Below are positions 1 through 9,883 of a stretch of 64,000 bases of DNA, one piece after another (the stretch's first letter is position 1; each line of letters begins with the position of its first letter). Made by a program: the position numbers and the translations under genes. The DNA comes from an uncultured Bartonella sp. (lineage in GTDB: Bacteria; Pseudomonadota; Alphaproteobacteria; Rhizobiales; Rhizobiaceae). The stretch is from the NCBI RefSeq assembly GCF_945277285.1, contig NZ_CALYPR010000001.1, forward strand, positions 682,001 to 746,000, read 5' to 3'. The notes under the pieces were generated by a model. It ran no database searches. It was not told the DNA's origin and saw only the letters and a list, made by a program, of their open reading frames with translations.

Positions 1-914
1 CGTACATCAAGCGACTCAAGCTCGGCTGGCGCGCGATCGGCAGCAACAACAACCTGTTTTGCACTATCAAGAAGCATATTCAGTAAATGGCAGAACTCGT
101 GTTGAATCGACTTACCTTGCAAAAATTGCATATCGTCGATAATAAGCAAATCAATATCACGCAATTGTTCTTTAAACGACAAAGCGTTGTTGTCACGAAT
201 TGCAGTTGCAAATCGCCACATAAAATATTCGGCAGTCAAATAGATCACTCTGACCGGTGTCGGGCGCTGTAAAGCGGCCGCTGCAATTGCTTGCAAAAGA
301 TGAGTCTTGCCCAACCCCACTGAGGCATGGATAAAAAGCGGATTGAAACGCAACGCACTTTTATGACTTTCGGCTATCGACCGTGCTGCAGCAAGCGCAA
401 CACGATTGGATGGCCCTTCAACAAAAGTGTCGAATGTGTAACGCGAATCAAGCGGCGAGCCAAAAACGCTTTGTTGGAGTGTTTCCCCTGCAAAACGCTC
501 TGTCTTATTAGGTGAAGCCGACACCACTTTTTCCTGTTCAATACGGACATGTGCTTCCACTTCCTTATGTGGATTGACGTGCTTGACCACCCGATTCATG
601 CCACGCACAACAATGTCAACACGCAACAATGTCGGACATTCTTGATGCCATAACTCTGTAAGAATTGTTGCGTAGTGGTTGGTAATCCATGACCGTAAAA
701 AAGCTGTCGGAACAGAAAGACGGACAAGACTGCGGCTGAATTCGTCGAGCTGTAAACGGCCAAACCAGCTTGTATAGGCCTCGTTGCCGACATGAACTTT
801 CAACTGCGCCATAACACGTGCAAAAAGTTCTTCTCCTTCGTCCTGTGCAACCAAATGATGAACATCATTGTTCATTCCGGTTTCACGTGACACAATCCCA
901 TTCAAATTTGACAT
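1..914 (-). CDS. dnaA: Chromosomal replication initiator DnaA (C-terminal part cut by the window edge)
   Basis: DnaA binds DnaA boxes and melts the origin to start chromosome replication. About 304 codons are present; the gene continues beyond base 1. The visible part has the N-terminal DnaB-interaction domain ([20 protein letters not shown] near residues 35-55), a variable linker, and the start of the AAA+ domain with Walker A ([13 protein letters not shown]) and Walker B ([10 protein letters not shown]). The C-terminal sensor II and helix-turn-helix domain IV lie outside. The ATG at 914 is the first in frame after an upstream stop but has only a weak ribosome binding site, so a start at the second Met (about 13 codons in) is possible. 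It is followed upstream by rpsT, a common arrangement in Rhizobiales. Family assignment is firm. Confidence 0.96.
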   Translation of the reverse strand, partial: MSNLNGIVSRETGMNNDVHHLVAQDEGEELFARVMAQLKVHVGNEAYTSWFGRLQLDEFSRSLVRLSVPTAFLRSWITNHYATILTELWHQECPTLLRVDIVVRGMNRVVKHVNPHKEVEAHVRIEQEKVVSASPNKTERFAGETLQQSVFGSPLDSRYTFDTFVEGPSNRVALAAARSIAESHKSALRFNPLFIHASVGLGKTHLLQAIAAAALQRPTPVRVIYLTAEYFMWRFATAIRDNNALSFKEQLRDIDLLIIDDMQFLQGKSIQHEFCHLLNMLLDSAKQVVVAADRAPAELESLDV

Positions 915-1381
915 CTTACGCAACATTCTCTCTGACAAAGACCGAGCCGAAAACCGGTAGATAGCGCTCCCCTAATTTTTTCATCAGCCTTCACCCTATA
1001 TTACACAATAAAAACTACTCCACATAAAGCAGACCAACACGTTTGCCAGCCCCCACAACATACCCAAACACTTCTGCCTTACATGAAAAACTCAACTGAC
1101 CCCTAGTTATTTTCCCATCACGAAAATACCTGTCACCTTTCTGCCCTTCAACAGAAGCCTTTCCGGGTAACATAATTATGTGACAACCTTGCTGTCTGCA
1201 TTCACACCTCCCAAGAAAAAGTACTTCCGCGATTTTTTCTCGCTCCAACACGAAAAAGAACACGTAGCACATTTTTCAGTTGGTCCGTCTTTGTGCCGCT
1301 CACATCACTCAAACAGAATGACAAAGACTCAAAGAAGCAGACAGTAAAATTATTAATTTCTGGATTGACCATACAAAAACG

Positions 1382-1390
1382 CTATCCACA
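1382..1390 (+). promoter_or_regulatory. Near-consensus DnaA box
   Basis: CTATCCACA differs from the consensus TTATCCACA at the first base only. It lies about 470 bases upstream of the dnaA start, on the opposite strand to the perfect box at 1595-1603. A role in dnaA autoregulation or DnaA titration is inferred. Confidence 0.45.
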
Positions 1391-1594
1391 AATGCAAGAG
1401 GTGAATGGACACTCTAAACGACCGGTTATAGCGAATTTTGCCTGTATTCTTGTTCACGATCACCACGTAATTACTTTGATTCAACAAGCTTTTTCGTAAT
1501 GGGTCATGTTGATATGGGAAAGCCAAAAAATCTTAAAAAAAAATTAAAAAAAAATGCTTGACAAAAACCGATTGGAGTATGGAGTTCCGTCTTT

Positions 1595-1603
1595 TGTGGA
1601 TAA
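1595..1603 (-). promoter_or_regulatory. Perfect DnaA box
   Basis: TGTGGATAA on the plus strand reads TTATCCACA on the minus strand, the exact strong consensus. It sits beside an AT-rich tract in the dnaA upstream region, which makes a functional site plausible. A single 9-mer can also occur by chance. Confidence 0.6.
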
Positions 1604-1718
1604 GGCTTATAATTGTTTGTTTTTAAACGACTTTTAACCCCGATCTTCAATGATAAACCATTCTAAAATTCGTCGTTTTTGAAGGTAAATTTTCTATTCC
1701 TAGAGCCCAAACAAAATA

Positions 1719-1749
1719 ACAAAAAACCGGCGCCAAAATTGGCACCGGT
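1719..1749 (-). terminator. Intrinsic terminator of rpsT
   Basis: Read on the minus strand, a stem ACCGGTGCCA/TGGCGCCGGT (one G-T pair) with a four-base AATT loop is followed at once by a run of six T. It lies about 70 bases beyond the rpsT stop, on the same strand. Confidence 0.85.
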
Positions 1750-1816
1750 CTGAGCCGATATATGCATCACAATGCTATTTTTAAATAGCATTTTCCAATT
1801 TAAACACGAGCAAAAA

Positions 1817-2083
1817 TCAGGCAGAAAGTGCCTTCAATTTTTTTGCTAAGCGCGAAACTTTACGGGATGCCGCATTTTTATGCAAAACACCTTTTGTCAC
1901 AGCACGCATCAATTCAGGTTCAACTGTTTTGAACGCAACTTCTGCGGCCGCCTTATTACCGGCAGCAATTGCATCATCAAACTTGCGTACAAATGTCCGA
2001 ACACGTGTACGACGTGATTTATTAACTTCTGTGCGTGCAGCAATCTTACGCACTGCTTTTCTGGACGAAGGTGTATTCGCCAT
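1817..2083 (-). CDS. rpsT: 30S ribosomal protein S20
   Basis: This 88-residue, strongly basic protein is bS20, which binds 16S rRNA early in assembly of the small subunit. The N-terminus ([20 protein letters not shown]) and the C-terminal [15 protein letters not shown] segment are typical, and the length equals the family norm. The start ATG at 2083 is preceded by a purine-rich AGAGAGA element. It is transcribed in the same direction as dnaA, has its own terminator at 1719-1749, and stands alone between that terminator and the acnA terminator, so it is probably monocistronic. The overlapping frames on both strands are shadows. Confidence 0.98.
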   Translation of the reverse strand: MANTPSSRKAVRKIAARTEVNKSRRTRVRTFVRKFDDAIAAGNKAAAEVAFKTVEPELMRAVTKGVLHKNAASRKVSRLAKKLKALSA

Positions 2084-2220
2084 AAGTCTATCTCTCTCTT
2101 CTCACTCAATGGCTGATAAAGCCTAGAAACACAAACTGCGGCCTCAAGCCGCTTAATCTTGGCGGGCTTATAGCCTAATTCATCAGGCCACGTCAACGAG
2201 ATTCTCTTAAATTGTGATTT

Positions 2221-2256
2221 AAAAAATAAACGGAGTGCCGTTCAGGCACCCCGTTT
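2221..2256 (-). terminator. Intrinsic terminator of acnA
   Basis: On the minus strand the stem AAACGGGGTGCC/GGCACTCCGTTT, with a TGAAC loop, is followed by ATTTTTTAAA. It begins about 20 bases after the acnA stop codon. Confidence 0.88.
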
Positions 2257-2277
2257 ATCGTTCTTACGAATCTAAAA

Positions 2278-4971
2278 TCAACCTTCTTTGGCAAGATTGC
2301 GCAAAACATATTGCAAAATACCACCATTATGAAGGTAATCAAGTTCATCAACCGTATCAACACGGCAAAGTAGTGGAACTTCCTTGACAGTGCCGTCGCC
2401 GAATTTGATTCTGGCTACAGTTTTTTGCCGCGGCTTCAGATCATTAATACCGTCAATTGTAACAACTTCATCCCCCTTGAGGCCTAAAGAACGCCAGCTC
2501 TGCCCATTCTCGAAGACAAAGGGCACAATACCCATGCCGACGAGATTGGACCGATGGATACGTTCAAAAGACTGGGCAATAACGGCACGCACTCCTAAAA
2601 GATTGGTGCCTTTGGCTGCCCAGTCACGCGAAGAACCATTGCCGTACTCGATACCGGCAAAAACCACCAATGGCACATGCTCGCTCTTGTATTGCATAGC
2701 TGCGTCATAGATCGATTCTTCTTCCTTCGAAGGATAATGGATCGTGTAGCCACCTTCGCGACCATTTTCTCCCAGCATAAAATTGCGAATGCGGATATTG
2801 GCAAATGTACCACGCATCATCACTTCATGATTGCCGCGGCGGGTACCATACTGGTTAAAATCAGCCGGTTTGACACCATGTTCGATGAGATATTTACCGG
2901 CTGGCGAGTCGACTTTGATGGAACCGGCCGGAGAAATGTGGTCGGTCGTAATCTTATCTCCGAAAAGTCCAAGAATACGAGCCTCGTCAATATTTTTAAG
3001 GGGAGCTGGTACTTTCGGCATATTTTCAAAATAAGGTGGATTACGGACGTAGGTTGACTGGTCATCCCATGCATAGGTTTCACCCGCCGGAACCTGAACT
3101 TTTTGCCAGTTCTCATCACCCTTGAAGACATCGGCATATTTTGCCGCAAATATCTTGCGAGTAACATTCTTTTCAATGAATTCCTGAACTTCCTGCGATG
3201 TCGGCCAGATATCCTTGAGATAAACCGACTTGCCATCCTGACCCGTACCAAGTGGTTCTTTGGTCAAATCCTTGGTGATGGTTCCGGCCAATGCATGCGC
3301 AACAACAAGTGGCGGCGAAGCAAGATAGTTTGCCTGAACATCAGGTGAAACACGCCCTTCGAAGTTACGATTGCCTGAAAGGACTGCCGCAACGATCAAT
3401 CCTTTGTCATTGATCGTTTTGGAAATTGCCGGTGGCAGTGGCCCGGAATTGCCAATACAAGTTGTGCAGCCAAAGCCCACCAGATTGAATCCCAATGCAT
3501 CAAGGTCTTTCTGTAAACCCGAATTTTTTAGATAAGCTTCGACAACTTGCGAACCCGGTGCCAGAGAAGTTTTCACCCAAGGCTTGGTCTTCAACCCCTT
3601 GGCTACAGCGTTTCTAGCAAGAAGGCCGGCAGCAATCAGAACACTTGGATTGGACGTATTCGTGCAAGAGGTAATAGCAGCAATGGCTACATCACCATGA
3701 CCAATATCAAAATCCTCGCCTTCAACGGGATAGCGTGTCTTTTCACCAGTGGTCTTCTTATATTCATTGTGAAGGGCAGTTGCAAAATTTTTGCCGACCT
3801 CTTCAAGAGGCAAACGCCCTTCCGGACGTTTTGGCCCTGCCATTGACGGGACAACAGTACCCATATCAAGTTCGAGTATATCGGTAAAAATGGGATCAGC
3901 TGTATGCGAGTCGTGCCACATACCTTGTGCTTTTGTATAGGCTTCGACAAGTGCTATGCGCTCTTCGCTACGGCCTGTCATGTTGAGATAACGAACTGTT
4001 TCCTTGTCGATTGGAAAGAAGCCGCATGTGGCGCCATATTCCGGCCCCATATTGGCAATCGTCGCACGATCTGCCAAAGTCATATGTTCAAGGCCGGGGC
4101 CAAAGAACTCAACAAACTTGCCGACAACACCTTTTTTGCGCAACATCTGGGTCACTGTCAAAACAAGATCGGTCGCGGTGATGCCTTCTTTGAGTTTACC
4201 GGTTAAACGGAAACCGATAACTTCCGGCAAGAGCATGGATACGGGCTGGCCAAGCATAGCCGCTTCCGCTTCGATACCACCGACGCCCCAGCCCAGAACA
4301 CCAAGTCCATTAACCATAGTGGTATGTGAATCGGTTCCAACGCAGGTATCCGGATAGGCAATTGTCTTGCCATTTTCCTCCTTTGTCCAAACACATTGGG
4401 CAAGATATTCAAGATTGACCTGATGGCAAATACCTGTCCCGGGTGGAACAACACGGAAATTCTCGAAGGCTTGCTGGCCCCATTTCAAAAACCGGTAGCG
4501 TTCGCCATTTCTCTTATATTCGAGTTCTTTATTGTGTTGAAATGCCATTGGATTGCCAAAATCATCAACAATCACCGAGTGGTCAATGACAAGATCAACA
4601 GGAACCAACGGATTGATTTTTTCCGGCTTTTCACCCAGTTTCACCATAGCATCACGCATGGCAGCCAGATCAACAACAGCAGGAACACCGGTAAAATCCT
4701 GCATCAAAACACGTGACGGGCGATAAGCTATTTCCGCTCCTGCGCTTCCTTTGTCGTTCAGCCATTTGGCGATATTTAAAATGTCGTCTTTCTTGACCGT
4801 GCGACCATCTTCAAAACGCAACAGGTTTTCGAGCAGAACCTTCATAGAAAATGGCAAACGAGAAATGCCGGTAAGACCGTTTTTTTCGGCTTCGGTCAAA
4901 CTGTAATATTCATAATCCTTGCCATTGACATGGAGCGTTTTGCGGCACTTAAAACTATCTATTTGAGACAC
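2278..4971 (-). CDS. acnA: Aconitate hydratase A
   Basis: Aconitase interconverts citrate and isocitrate in the TCA cycle through a [4Fe-4S] cluster. The 897-residue length fits the AcnA/IRP1-type family. The three cluster cysteines are visible in the SCTNTSNP motif and in CTTCIGNSG. The N-terminus has the DSFKCRKTL start common in alphaproteobacterial AcnA, and the C-terminal swivel domain carries [14 protein letters not shown]. The gene is monocistronic, has its own terminator, and is divergent from the ccm operon across about 300 bases that must hold both promoters. A moonlighting RNA-binding role is known for some family members but nothing here tests it. Confidence 0.98.
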   Translation of the reverse strand: MSQIDSFKCRKTLHVNGKDYEYYSLTEAEKNGLTGISRLPFSMKVLLENLLRFEDGRTVKKDDILNIAKWLNDKGSAGAEIAYRPSRVLMQDFTGVPAVVDLAAMRDAMVKLGEKPEKINPLVPVDLVIDHSVIVDDFGNPMAFQHNKELEYKRNGERYRFLKWGQQAFENFRVVPPGTGICHQVNLEYLAQCVWTKEENGKTIAYPDTCVGTDSHTTMVNGLGVLGWGVGGIEAEAAMLGQPVSMLLPEVIGFRLTGKLKEGITATDLVLTVTQMLRKKGVVGKFVEFFGPGLEHMTLADRATIANMGPEYGATCGFFPIDKETVRYLNMTGRSEERIALVEAYTKAQGMWHDSHTADPIFTDILELDMGTVVPSMAGPKRPEGRLPLEEVGKNFATALHNEYKKTTGEKTRYPVEGEDFDIGHGDVAIAAITSCTNTSNPSVLIAAGLLARNAVAKGLKTKPWVKTSLAPGSQVVEAYLKNSGLQKDLDALGFNLVGFGCTTCIGNSGPLPPAISKTINDKGLIVAAVLSGNRNFEGRVSPDVQANYLASPPLVVAHALAGTITKDLTKEPLGTGQDGKSVYLKDIWPTSQEVQEFIEKNVTRKIFAAKYADVFKGDENWQKVQVPAGETYAWDDQSTYVRNPPYFENMPKVPAPLKNIDEARILGLFGDKITTDHISPAGSIKVDSPAGKYLIEHGVKPADFNQYGTRRGNHEVMMRGTFANIRIRNFMLGENGREGGYTIHYPSKEEESIYDAAMQYKSEHVPLVVFAGIEYGNGSSRDWAAKGTNLLGVRAVIAQSFERIHRSNLVGMGIVPFVFENGQSWRSLGLKGDEVVTIDGINDLKPRQKTVARIKFGDGTVKEVPLLCRVDTVDELDYLHNGGILQYVLRNLAKEG

Positions 4972-5270
4972 GACTGTTCGTCCTTATATCTGTGCGAGCC
5001 TTAAGCTCCAGGAACGAACGCCACAAACTGCGGGTCAAGATCGCAGATACGGTGCGGGTGCAGTCATTTCCGCTGTCCGTTCCTCAACCGCCAGTATAAG
5101 CAGATTAGGAGACCGGCCCAAAATTTTTTCCACACCGACCGCTGGCATGGTTTCTCTTGTATAATGCCTTTTCTGGAACTGTTCCAGAGATAATCCATTA
5201 AAAAAAATGTGTTCACTTGCTCAAAATGATCAGACGTTTTAAGAAAGGTGCAAGAAAATCCGGTGGTTAC

Positions 5271-5897
5271 ATGGAAATATCAGCAACAGATTTAAGTGCA
5301 AAACGGGGTGAAGAACTATTGTTCCATCACCTTGACTTTACCCTGCGCGATAGCGAATTGATGACTATTACAGGGCCGAACGGCATTGGAAAATCAACTT
5401 TGTTACGAATCATTGCCGGTTTTTTGTCGCCGTATGAAGGAACTGTCATGATGAAAGACGGCGAACAGAGCTTTCCGGTAGCACTCGGCAGCCATTATCT
5501 CGGCAGTCAAAATGCTATGAAAACCCATTTGAGCGTTTTGCAAAATCTCCAATTCTGGGCAGATTTCGATAATTCCCCCTTGCTTTCGCCACTTCAAGCA
5601 CTGGAAAAGGTGGAACTCACCGGCATTGAAGAACTTCCCTTCGGCGTTCTCTCGACCGGCCAAAAACGGCGGGTTGCCATTGCCAGACTGCTTTTGTCAC
5701 ACCAGCCATTATGGTTGCTTGACGAGCCGACATCGGGACTGGATAAAAATGCCAGCGCCATTTTTGCAAAAATCATGGACGATCACCGTAGCCGTTCCGG
5801 CATGATTATTGCGGCCACGCATTTACCTCTTGGGATAGAAGAAAATTGCAATATTCTACTTGATAATTATCTTCCCGAATTTGAGGAAAGTCGATGA
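5271..5897 (+). CDS. ccmA: Heme exporter ATP-binding protein CcmA
   Basis: CcmA is the ATPase of the CcmABCD complex, which releases holo-CcmE during periplasmic cytochrome c maturation. The 208-residue protein has Walker A (GPNGIGKST), an ABC signature LSTGQKRR, and Walker B WLLDEPTSGLD. I chose the ATG at 5271, with a GGTGG element about 9 bases upstream, because it gives the usual start MEISATDLS; an in-frame ATG at 5226 and a TTG at 5217 would add a basic extension uncommon in the family. A TATAAT hexamer at 5160-5165 may be part of the promoter but lacks a clear -35. ccmA is the first gene of ccmABCDG and overlaps ccmB by 4 bases. Confidence 0.95.
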   Translation: MEISATDLSAKRGEELLFHHLDFTLRDSELMTITGPNGIGKSTLLRIIAGFLSPYEGTVMMKDGEQSFPVALGSHYLGSQNAMKTHLSVLQNLQFWADFDNSPLLSPLQALEKVELTGIEELPFGVLSTGQKRRVAIARLLLSHQPLWLLDEPTSGLDKNASAIFAKIMDDHRSRSGMIIAATHLPLGIEENCNILLDNYLPEFEESR

Positions 5898-6559
5898 AAG
5901 CCCTTTTCTTACGTGATTTAAAAATAGCCTTTGGCCCGGGAAGTTCTTTATTAACGGGTCTCCTGTTTTTTGCGGCAATCATTATTATAACCCCGTTCGC
6001 TGTCGGTCCCGATCAACAAATTCTCGCCCGCATCGGTCCGGGGATGCTTTGGGTAGGAGCTCTCCTGTCAATTCTTCTCGGACTTGACCGGATGTTTCAG
6101 AACGACCGCGACGATGGCAGTCTCGATCAACTCATATTAGCCCGATATAGAAAAAGCCTCACTCTTATTGTTTTTACAAAATGTGTTGCGCATTGGTGTG
6201 GAACTATTTTGCCTCTTATTCTGTTTACACCTGTGCTTGGACTGATGCTCGGTCTCAATGGAATAGCAATAGGTGGTCTCATGCTCACGCTGTTATGCGG
6301 AACCCCTGCAATAACCCTAATTGGCGCGGTTGGCGCTGCACTTGCAACTTCACTGCCGCGCGGAGGGGTATTGATATCGGTTATCGTCCTGCCTTTGGCT
6401 GTTCCGGTGATGATTTTCGGGGTGTCGGCAGCTTATGCAACGATGGCGCCCGGCATTTCGTTTATGAACCCGCTATTGTTTCTTATTGCCCTGTCACTTT
6501 TCTTCACAATTCTCGGCCCCGTGGCTGCGGCTCTAACACTTGCCTCACTTTCGGACTGA
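5894..6559 (+). CDS. ccmB: Heme exporter permease CcmB
   Basis: CcmB is the integral membrane partner of CcmA in the cytochrome c maturation complex. The 221-residue protein is hydrophobic with about six membrane segments and starts MKALFLRDLKIAF, the usual cytoplasmic N-terminus; MFQNDRDDGSLDQL in the first loop is a conserved family motif. Its ATG overlaps the ccmA stop by four bases (ATGA), implying translational coupling. Length matches the family. Confidence 0.95.
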   Translation: MKALFLRDLKIAFGPGSSLLTGLLFFAAIIIITPFAVGPDQQILARIGPGMLWVGALLSILLGLDRMFQNDRDDGSLDQLILARYRKSLTLIVFTKCVAHWCGTILPLILFTPVLGLMLGLNGIAIGGLMLTLLCGTPAITLIGAVGAALATSLPRGGVLISVIVLPLAVPVMIFGVSAAYATMAPGISFMNPLLFLIALSLFFTILGPVAAALTLASLSD

Positions 6560-6650
6560 TCACCACATCTTCGTCAGATTGGTGTCATATGTTGGTCAGA
6601 TTGAAGGAAGATAATTGCGAGGAACGCAAAACACGATCATAAGAGATATC

Positions 6651-7421
6651 ATGGACTTGATACAAAAAAAGACAAACTGGTGGCAATCATTGGCCAATCC
6701 GACCCGATTCATGGCTCTAAGCGGAATTATTCTGCCATGGCTGAGCCTCATTTCTGTTATCGTGCTTGCCTGCGGCCTTTTCATGGTGATGCACTCGCCC
6801 GATGATTATCAACAAGGTATGACGGTACGCATCATGTATCTTCATGTTCCCTTTGCATGGCTTTCGATGTGTTGCTACACATTGATGAGCATCTCTGCAC
6901 TCGGAACTCTGGTCTGGCGCCACCCGCTTGCTGATGTGTCACTTAAAAGTGCCGCCCCTATTGGTGCCATTTTTACCGCCCTTGCCCTTATCACCGGTTC
7001 TCTTTGGGGACGTCCAACATGGGGCACATGGTGGGAATGGGATGCACGGCTGACTTCGGTTCTTGTGCTATTTTTGATCTATCTGGCAATTATTGCTCTC
7101 TCGCGCGCATTTGATGATGCCACAAAAAGTGCCAAAGCTTCCGCCATTCTGACGCTTGTCGGTTTCATCAATATTCCGATCATTAAATTTTCGGTCGAAT
7201 GGTGGAACACATTACATCAACCGGCCTCCATTTTGCGTAAAGGCGGCTCCGCGATAGATAGTGCCATGTTATGGCCCCTGTTTACGATGGCAATCGGCTT
7301 CACTCTGGCATTTTTTGCCCTTTACCTTGCAGCCATGCGCACAGAAATTACCCGTCGGCGGGTGGAAACAATGCAAAGAATGGCCGCACGGCGGTTGCGT
7401 CAGAAGGAAAATATGAAATGA
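6651..7421 (+). CDS. ccmC: Heme lyase/export protein CcmC
   Basis: CcmC presents heme to the chaperone CcmE on the periplasmic side. The protein (256 residues from the ATG at 6651) has about six membrane segments and the tryptophan-rich heme-handling loop TWWEWDARLTS. The ATG at 6651 follows a purine-rich AAGAGA element; an upstream TTG at 6615 would add 12 residues and is less likely. It ends in ATGA shared with ccmD, so translation is probably coupled. It belongs to the ccmABCDG operon. Confidence 0.95.
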   Translation: MDLIQKKTNWWQSLANPTRFMALSGIILPWLSLISVIVLACGLFMVMHSPDDYQQGMTVRIMYLHVPFAWLSMCCYTLMSISALGTLVWRHPLADVSLKSAAPIGAIFTALALITGSLWGRPTWGTWWEWDARLTSVLVLFLIYLAIIALSRAFDDATKSAKASAILTLVGFINIPIIKFSVEWWNTLHQPASILRKGGSAIDSAMLWPLFTMAIGFTLAFFALYLAAMRTEITRRRVETMQRMAARRLRQKENMK

Positions 7422-7657
7422 CTACTGCTACAGAAAGCACAACCGGTTTTTCTGACCGCATAGACATGTTTTTGGGAAATTTCGATCATACCCAGATTGT
7501 CATCTTAAGTTATGCGGTTTCGGCTGCCATCTTGGCTTGTCTGGTTTTATATATTTTTCTTAACGGCCGACACCAAAGGGCGAAACTGGTTGAACTTGAA
7601 AAATCCAATTTGGCTCGTGCCAACAAGGTGAATGGCAAAAACCATGGAAACGCCTAA
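7418..7657 (+). CDS. ccmD: Heme exporter small subunit CcmD
   Basis: CcmD is a small single-span membrane protein that stabilises the CcmABC-CcmE complex. This 79-residue frame has one hydrophobic helix (about residues 28-50, IVILSYAVSAAILACLVLYI) followed by a basic cytoplasmic tail, as is usual. It overlaps ccmC by four bases upstream, and its last 26 bases overlap the start of ccmG. Sequence identity in this family is low, so the call rests on topology and position between ccmC and ccmG. It is somewhat longer than many CcmD proteins. Confidence 0.85.
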   Translation: MTTATESTTGFSDRIDMFLGNFDHTQIVILSYAVSAAILACLVLYIFLNGRHQRAKLVELEKSNLARANKVNGKNHGNA

Positions 7658-8210
7658 AAAAACAATGAGCCTGCCGGTGATGATCGCCCTTTTCGGGCCG
7701 TTCATTCTGTTTGTCGTTTTGGTTGTCATCATGTTCAGCCATATGGAAACAACAACCCCTGATATGGCTAATCTGGTACCCAACGCCCTTGCCGGAAAGC
7801 CGGCGCCCGAAACAATATTACCTGTTCTCGGACAAAAAGGCGAGTTCAATCCGAAAGACTTCGCGGGAAGGGTAACGCTTGTCAATTTCTGGGGTTCTTG
7901 GTGCCCGCCTTGCCGCGACGAACACCCGACACTTTTAGAGATTTCCAAAGACAAACGTTTCGATCTGGTTGGCATCAATTATAAAGACAAACAGGAAAAT
8001 GCCATGCGTTTTCTGGAGAATTTCGGCAATCCTTTCAAGCTTGTCGGTTTTGACCCGAATGGTCGTGCCGCAATCGACTGGGGTGTCTATGGCCCGCCGG
8101 AAACCTTTATATTAGATAAAAAGGGCACGATTATCTATAAACACATCGGGCCATTAACACCGCAAATTTTTGAACAGGAAACTCTACCTCAAATTGAAAA
8201 GGCACTTTGA
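7632..8210 (+). CDS. ccmG: Thiol:disulfide interchange protein CcmG/DsbE
   Basis: CcmG is a membrane-anchored periplasmic thioredoxin that reduces apocytochrome c haem-binding cysteines. The 192-residue protein has one N-terminal anchor helix (about residues 15-37), the active site WGSWCPPCRDEHP near residue 90, and the cis-proline loop GVYGPPETF near 155, which is a CcmG signature. It ends the ccmABCDG operon; ccmE, ccmF and ccmH/I are not in this window. The start may be the ATG at 7632 or the one at 7644. A clear terminator on its own strand is not seen. Confidence 0.94.
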   Translation: MAKTMETPKKTMSLPVMIALFGPFILFVVLVVIMFSHMETTTPDMANLVPNALAGKPAPETILPVLGQKGEFNPKDFAGRVTLVNFWGSWCPPCRDEHPTLLEISKDKRFDLVGINYKDKQENAMRFLENFGNPFKLVGFDPNGRAAIDWGVYGPPETFILDKKGTIIYKHIGPLTPQIFEQETLPQIEKAL

Positions 8211-8346
8211 AAGTGTAAATAATGCACTCCGTTGAACGAGTGGTGCAGACAGGTTCGATAAAGGTAGGGCAACTTTCCGCTCAGAGGCTGAAGACCATTC
8301 TCACTTTTCTTCCGATAGCCAGTTTTTGTATTATTGGTTTGATTTA

Positions 8347-8374
8347 ACAAAAAACCGGCAGCTACCTGCCGGTT
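8347..8374 (-). terminator. Intrinsic terminator after the ATP-grasp gene
   Basis: A 9-bp perfect stem AACCGGCAG/CTGCCGGTT with a four-base loop is followed on the minus strand by six T. It lies about 25 bases after the stop of the minus-strand ATP-grasp gene. On the plus strand, on the ccmG side, the downstream T-run is weak. Confidence 0.82.
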
Positions 8375-8400
8375 CTTCAAATGAGTAGAAAAGGGGTGAA

Positions 8401-9876
8401 TTAACGTTCAAGACGTTCGATAAACCAACGTGTCAGATTAATCCACACATCGTCTTTTTCAGCCAAGTCTTCAACCCCATGTTCGATATTGGGGTTATCA
8501 TTGACCTCGATCACCATTATGCCTTCATCGGTTTCCTTGATATCGACACCATAAAGACCGTTGCCGATACAGCGTGCCGCTTTCAATCCAATTTCCACAA
8601 CAGCCGGCGGTGCGTCCGGTATAGCATAAGTCTTGAACCCGCCTTCCAACGGTTCACCACCATTCGGATCGTGTTTGATAATTTGCCAATGGTGAGGAGC
8701 CATTTCGTATTGGCAAACAAAAAGCGGCTTTCCGCCCAGAACACCAACACGCCAATCGAATTTGGTCGGCAGGTATTTCTGCGCTAATAAAAGATCGCTA
8801 TCTTTAAGCCATTCGTGCGCAAGACGGCGTAATTCCTCCATCGACGCGACACGTTTGACGCCGCGAGAAAAAGACGAATCAGGAATTTTCAGAACCATCG
8901 GAAAGCCGAGAACATCGGCAGCTCTGACAAGATCTTCATTGCCGCCAATCATCACTGTTGGCGGAACCGGAACACCATTGGCACGCATCAGCTCATCAAG
9001 ATAAACCTTGTTGGTACAACGTATCATCGACATCGGGTCATCGATAACCGGCATATTTTCCTGTTCTGCTCGACGGGCGAACCGATAAGTGTGATTGGAA
9101 ATATTGGTGGTCTCGCGAATAAACAAAGCATCAAAATTGGCAAGACGGGCAAGGTCCCGTGCTCCAATCGGCTCGACTTCCACACCTAATCGGGCAGCAA
9201 TTTTCGCCCAATGTTTCAAATCAGCGACATTGGTCGGCGGCAATTCTTCTTGCGGGTTACACAAGACTGCAAATGTCCAGCGCGGAGGAACCTTGTGGCG
9301 GGCTTCTTTCCAAGCTCTTGTCGTATAGGTTTCCATGGCTTGATAGAAAGCGTCACGACTTTCCCCCTCAAGCTTTTGCCAGTTAGCAAAGCAAATTTTG
9401 TGGATGCGTGCCCATTCCCCCGGAATGATGTGCACTTCCAAAGCCGGCGCACGATACCAATCGAACAATAGATGGCCGAATTTTTCAAACCGGTCACTTT
9501 TGCTGTCAGCCGAGCTATCAGCGATACCAAAGAACACCCGAATAATTTCCGGCGCCCGTGTGCCATCGCCTTTTAACGCTTTATTGAGGCAATCTTCGAG
9601 CTCGGGAATAGATTTTTTATAAAGACGGCGTTCCGACAGATCAATCATGGTTTCAACCGAAGGCAAAACACGATGCCCCCGGGCTTCCGCCAGAAGCGAA
9701 CAATAATAGGCCCGACTCTGATAGCGGTAAGACCGTGAAAGATTGATAATTCGGGGACGCTGACCTGCAAACAATACAGGGTTAACCAGATAGTCGCGAT
9801 GTGTCATGACCTTGTGCATTGTCGCACCATTGTCAACGTCAGACACTCGTCCGGCAAGGATTACACATATAGACAT
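8401..9876 (-). CDS. RimK-family ATP-grasp ligase with RLAN N-terminal domain
   Basis: The 491-residue protein has two parts. The N-terminal half (about residues 1-240) matches the RLAN domain that precedes some RimK-like enzymes (PRIINLSRSYRYQSRAYYCS). The C-terminal half is an ATP-grasp fold: LKIPDSSFSRGVKRV for nucleotide binding, then VIEVNDNPNIEHGVED carrying the Asn/Glu metal ligands. ATP-grasp ligases of this group join an amino acid to a carboxylate, as RimK adds glutamates to ribosomal protein S6; the substrate here is unknown. I chose the ATG at 9876, seven bases after the stop of the upstream GNAT-C39 gene; a TTG at 9930 would overlap that gene. The two genes almost certainly form one operon, closed by the terminator at 8347-8374. 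Confidence 0.88.
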   Translation of the reverse strand: MSICVILAGRVSDVDNGATMHKVMTHRDYLVNPVLFAGQRPRIINLSRSYRYQSRAYYCSLLAEARGHRVLPSVETMIDLSERRLYKKSIPELEDCLNKALKGDGTRAPEIIRVFFGIADSSADSKSDRFEKFGHLLFDWYRAPALEVHIIPGEWARIHKICFANWQKLEGESRDAFYQAMETYTTRAWKEARHKVPPRWTFAVLCNPQEELPPTNVADLKHWAKIAARLGVEVEPIGARDLARLANFDALFIRETTNISNHTYRFARRAEQENMPVIDDPMSMIRCTNKVYLDELMRANGVPVPPTVMIGGNEDLVRAADVLGFPMVLKIPDSSFSRGVKRVASMEELRRLAHEWLKDSDLLLAQKYLPTKFDWRVGVLGGKPLFVCQYEMAPHHWQIIKHDPNGGEPLEGGFKTYAIPDAPPAVVEIGLKAARCIGNGLYGVDIKETDEGIMVIEVNDNPNIEHGVEDLAEKDDVWINLTRWFIERLER

Positions 9877-9883
9877 AGAAAAA

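Larger units (their letters stand above)
915..1714. other. Long non-coding region upstream of dnaA
   Basis: About 800 bases separate dnaA from the rpsT terminator. Two short open frames lie here (1015-1272 minus, 1293-1499 plus), but neither resembles a known protein. The right half is AT-rich, including an A-tract stretch at 1531-1555, and carries one perfect and one near-perfect DnaA box. I infer that this is the dnaA promoter and leader region, possibly autoregulated. A replication origin cannot be claimed from this alone. Confidence 0.5.

Noticed and set aside
1015-1272. 85-codon minus-strand open frame
   Set aside because: It has no recognisable family, no ribosome binding site I can see, and an unusual cysteine-rich composition. 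It probably arises by chance in the long leader region.
915-1816. Possible replication origin upstream of dnaA
   Set aside because: Only one perfect and one near-perfect DnaA box are visible, and alphaproteobacterial origins often lie away from dnaA (near hemE in several groups). Without a whole-chromosome skew plot the claim is unsupported.
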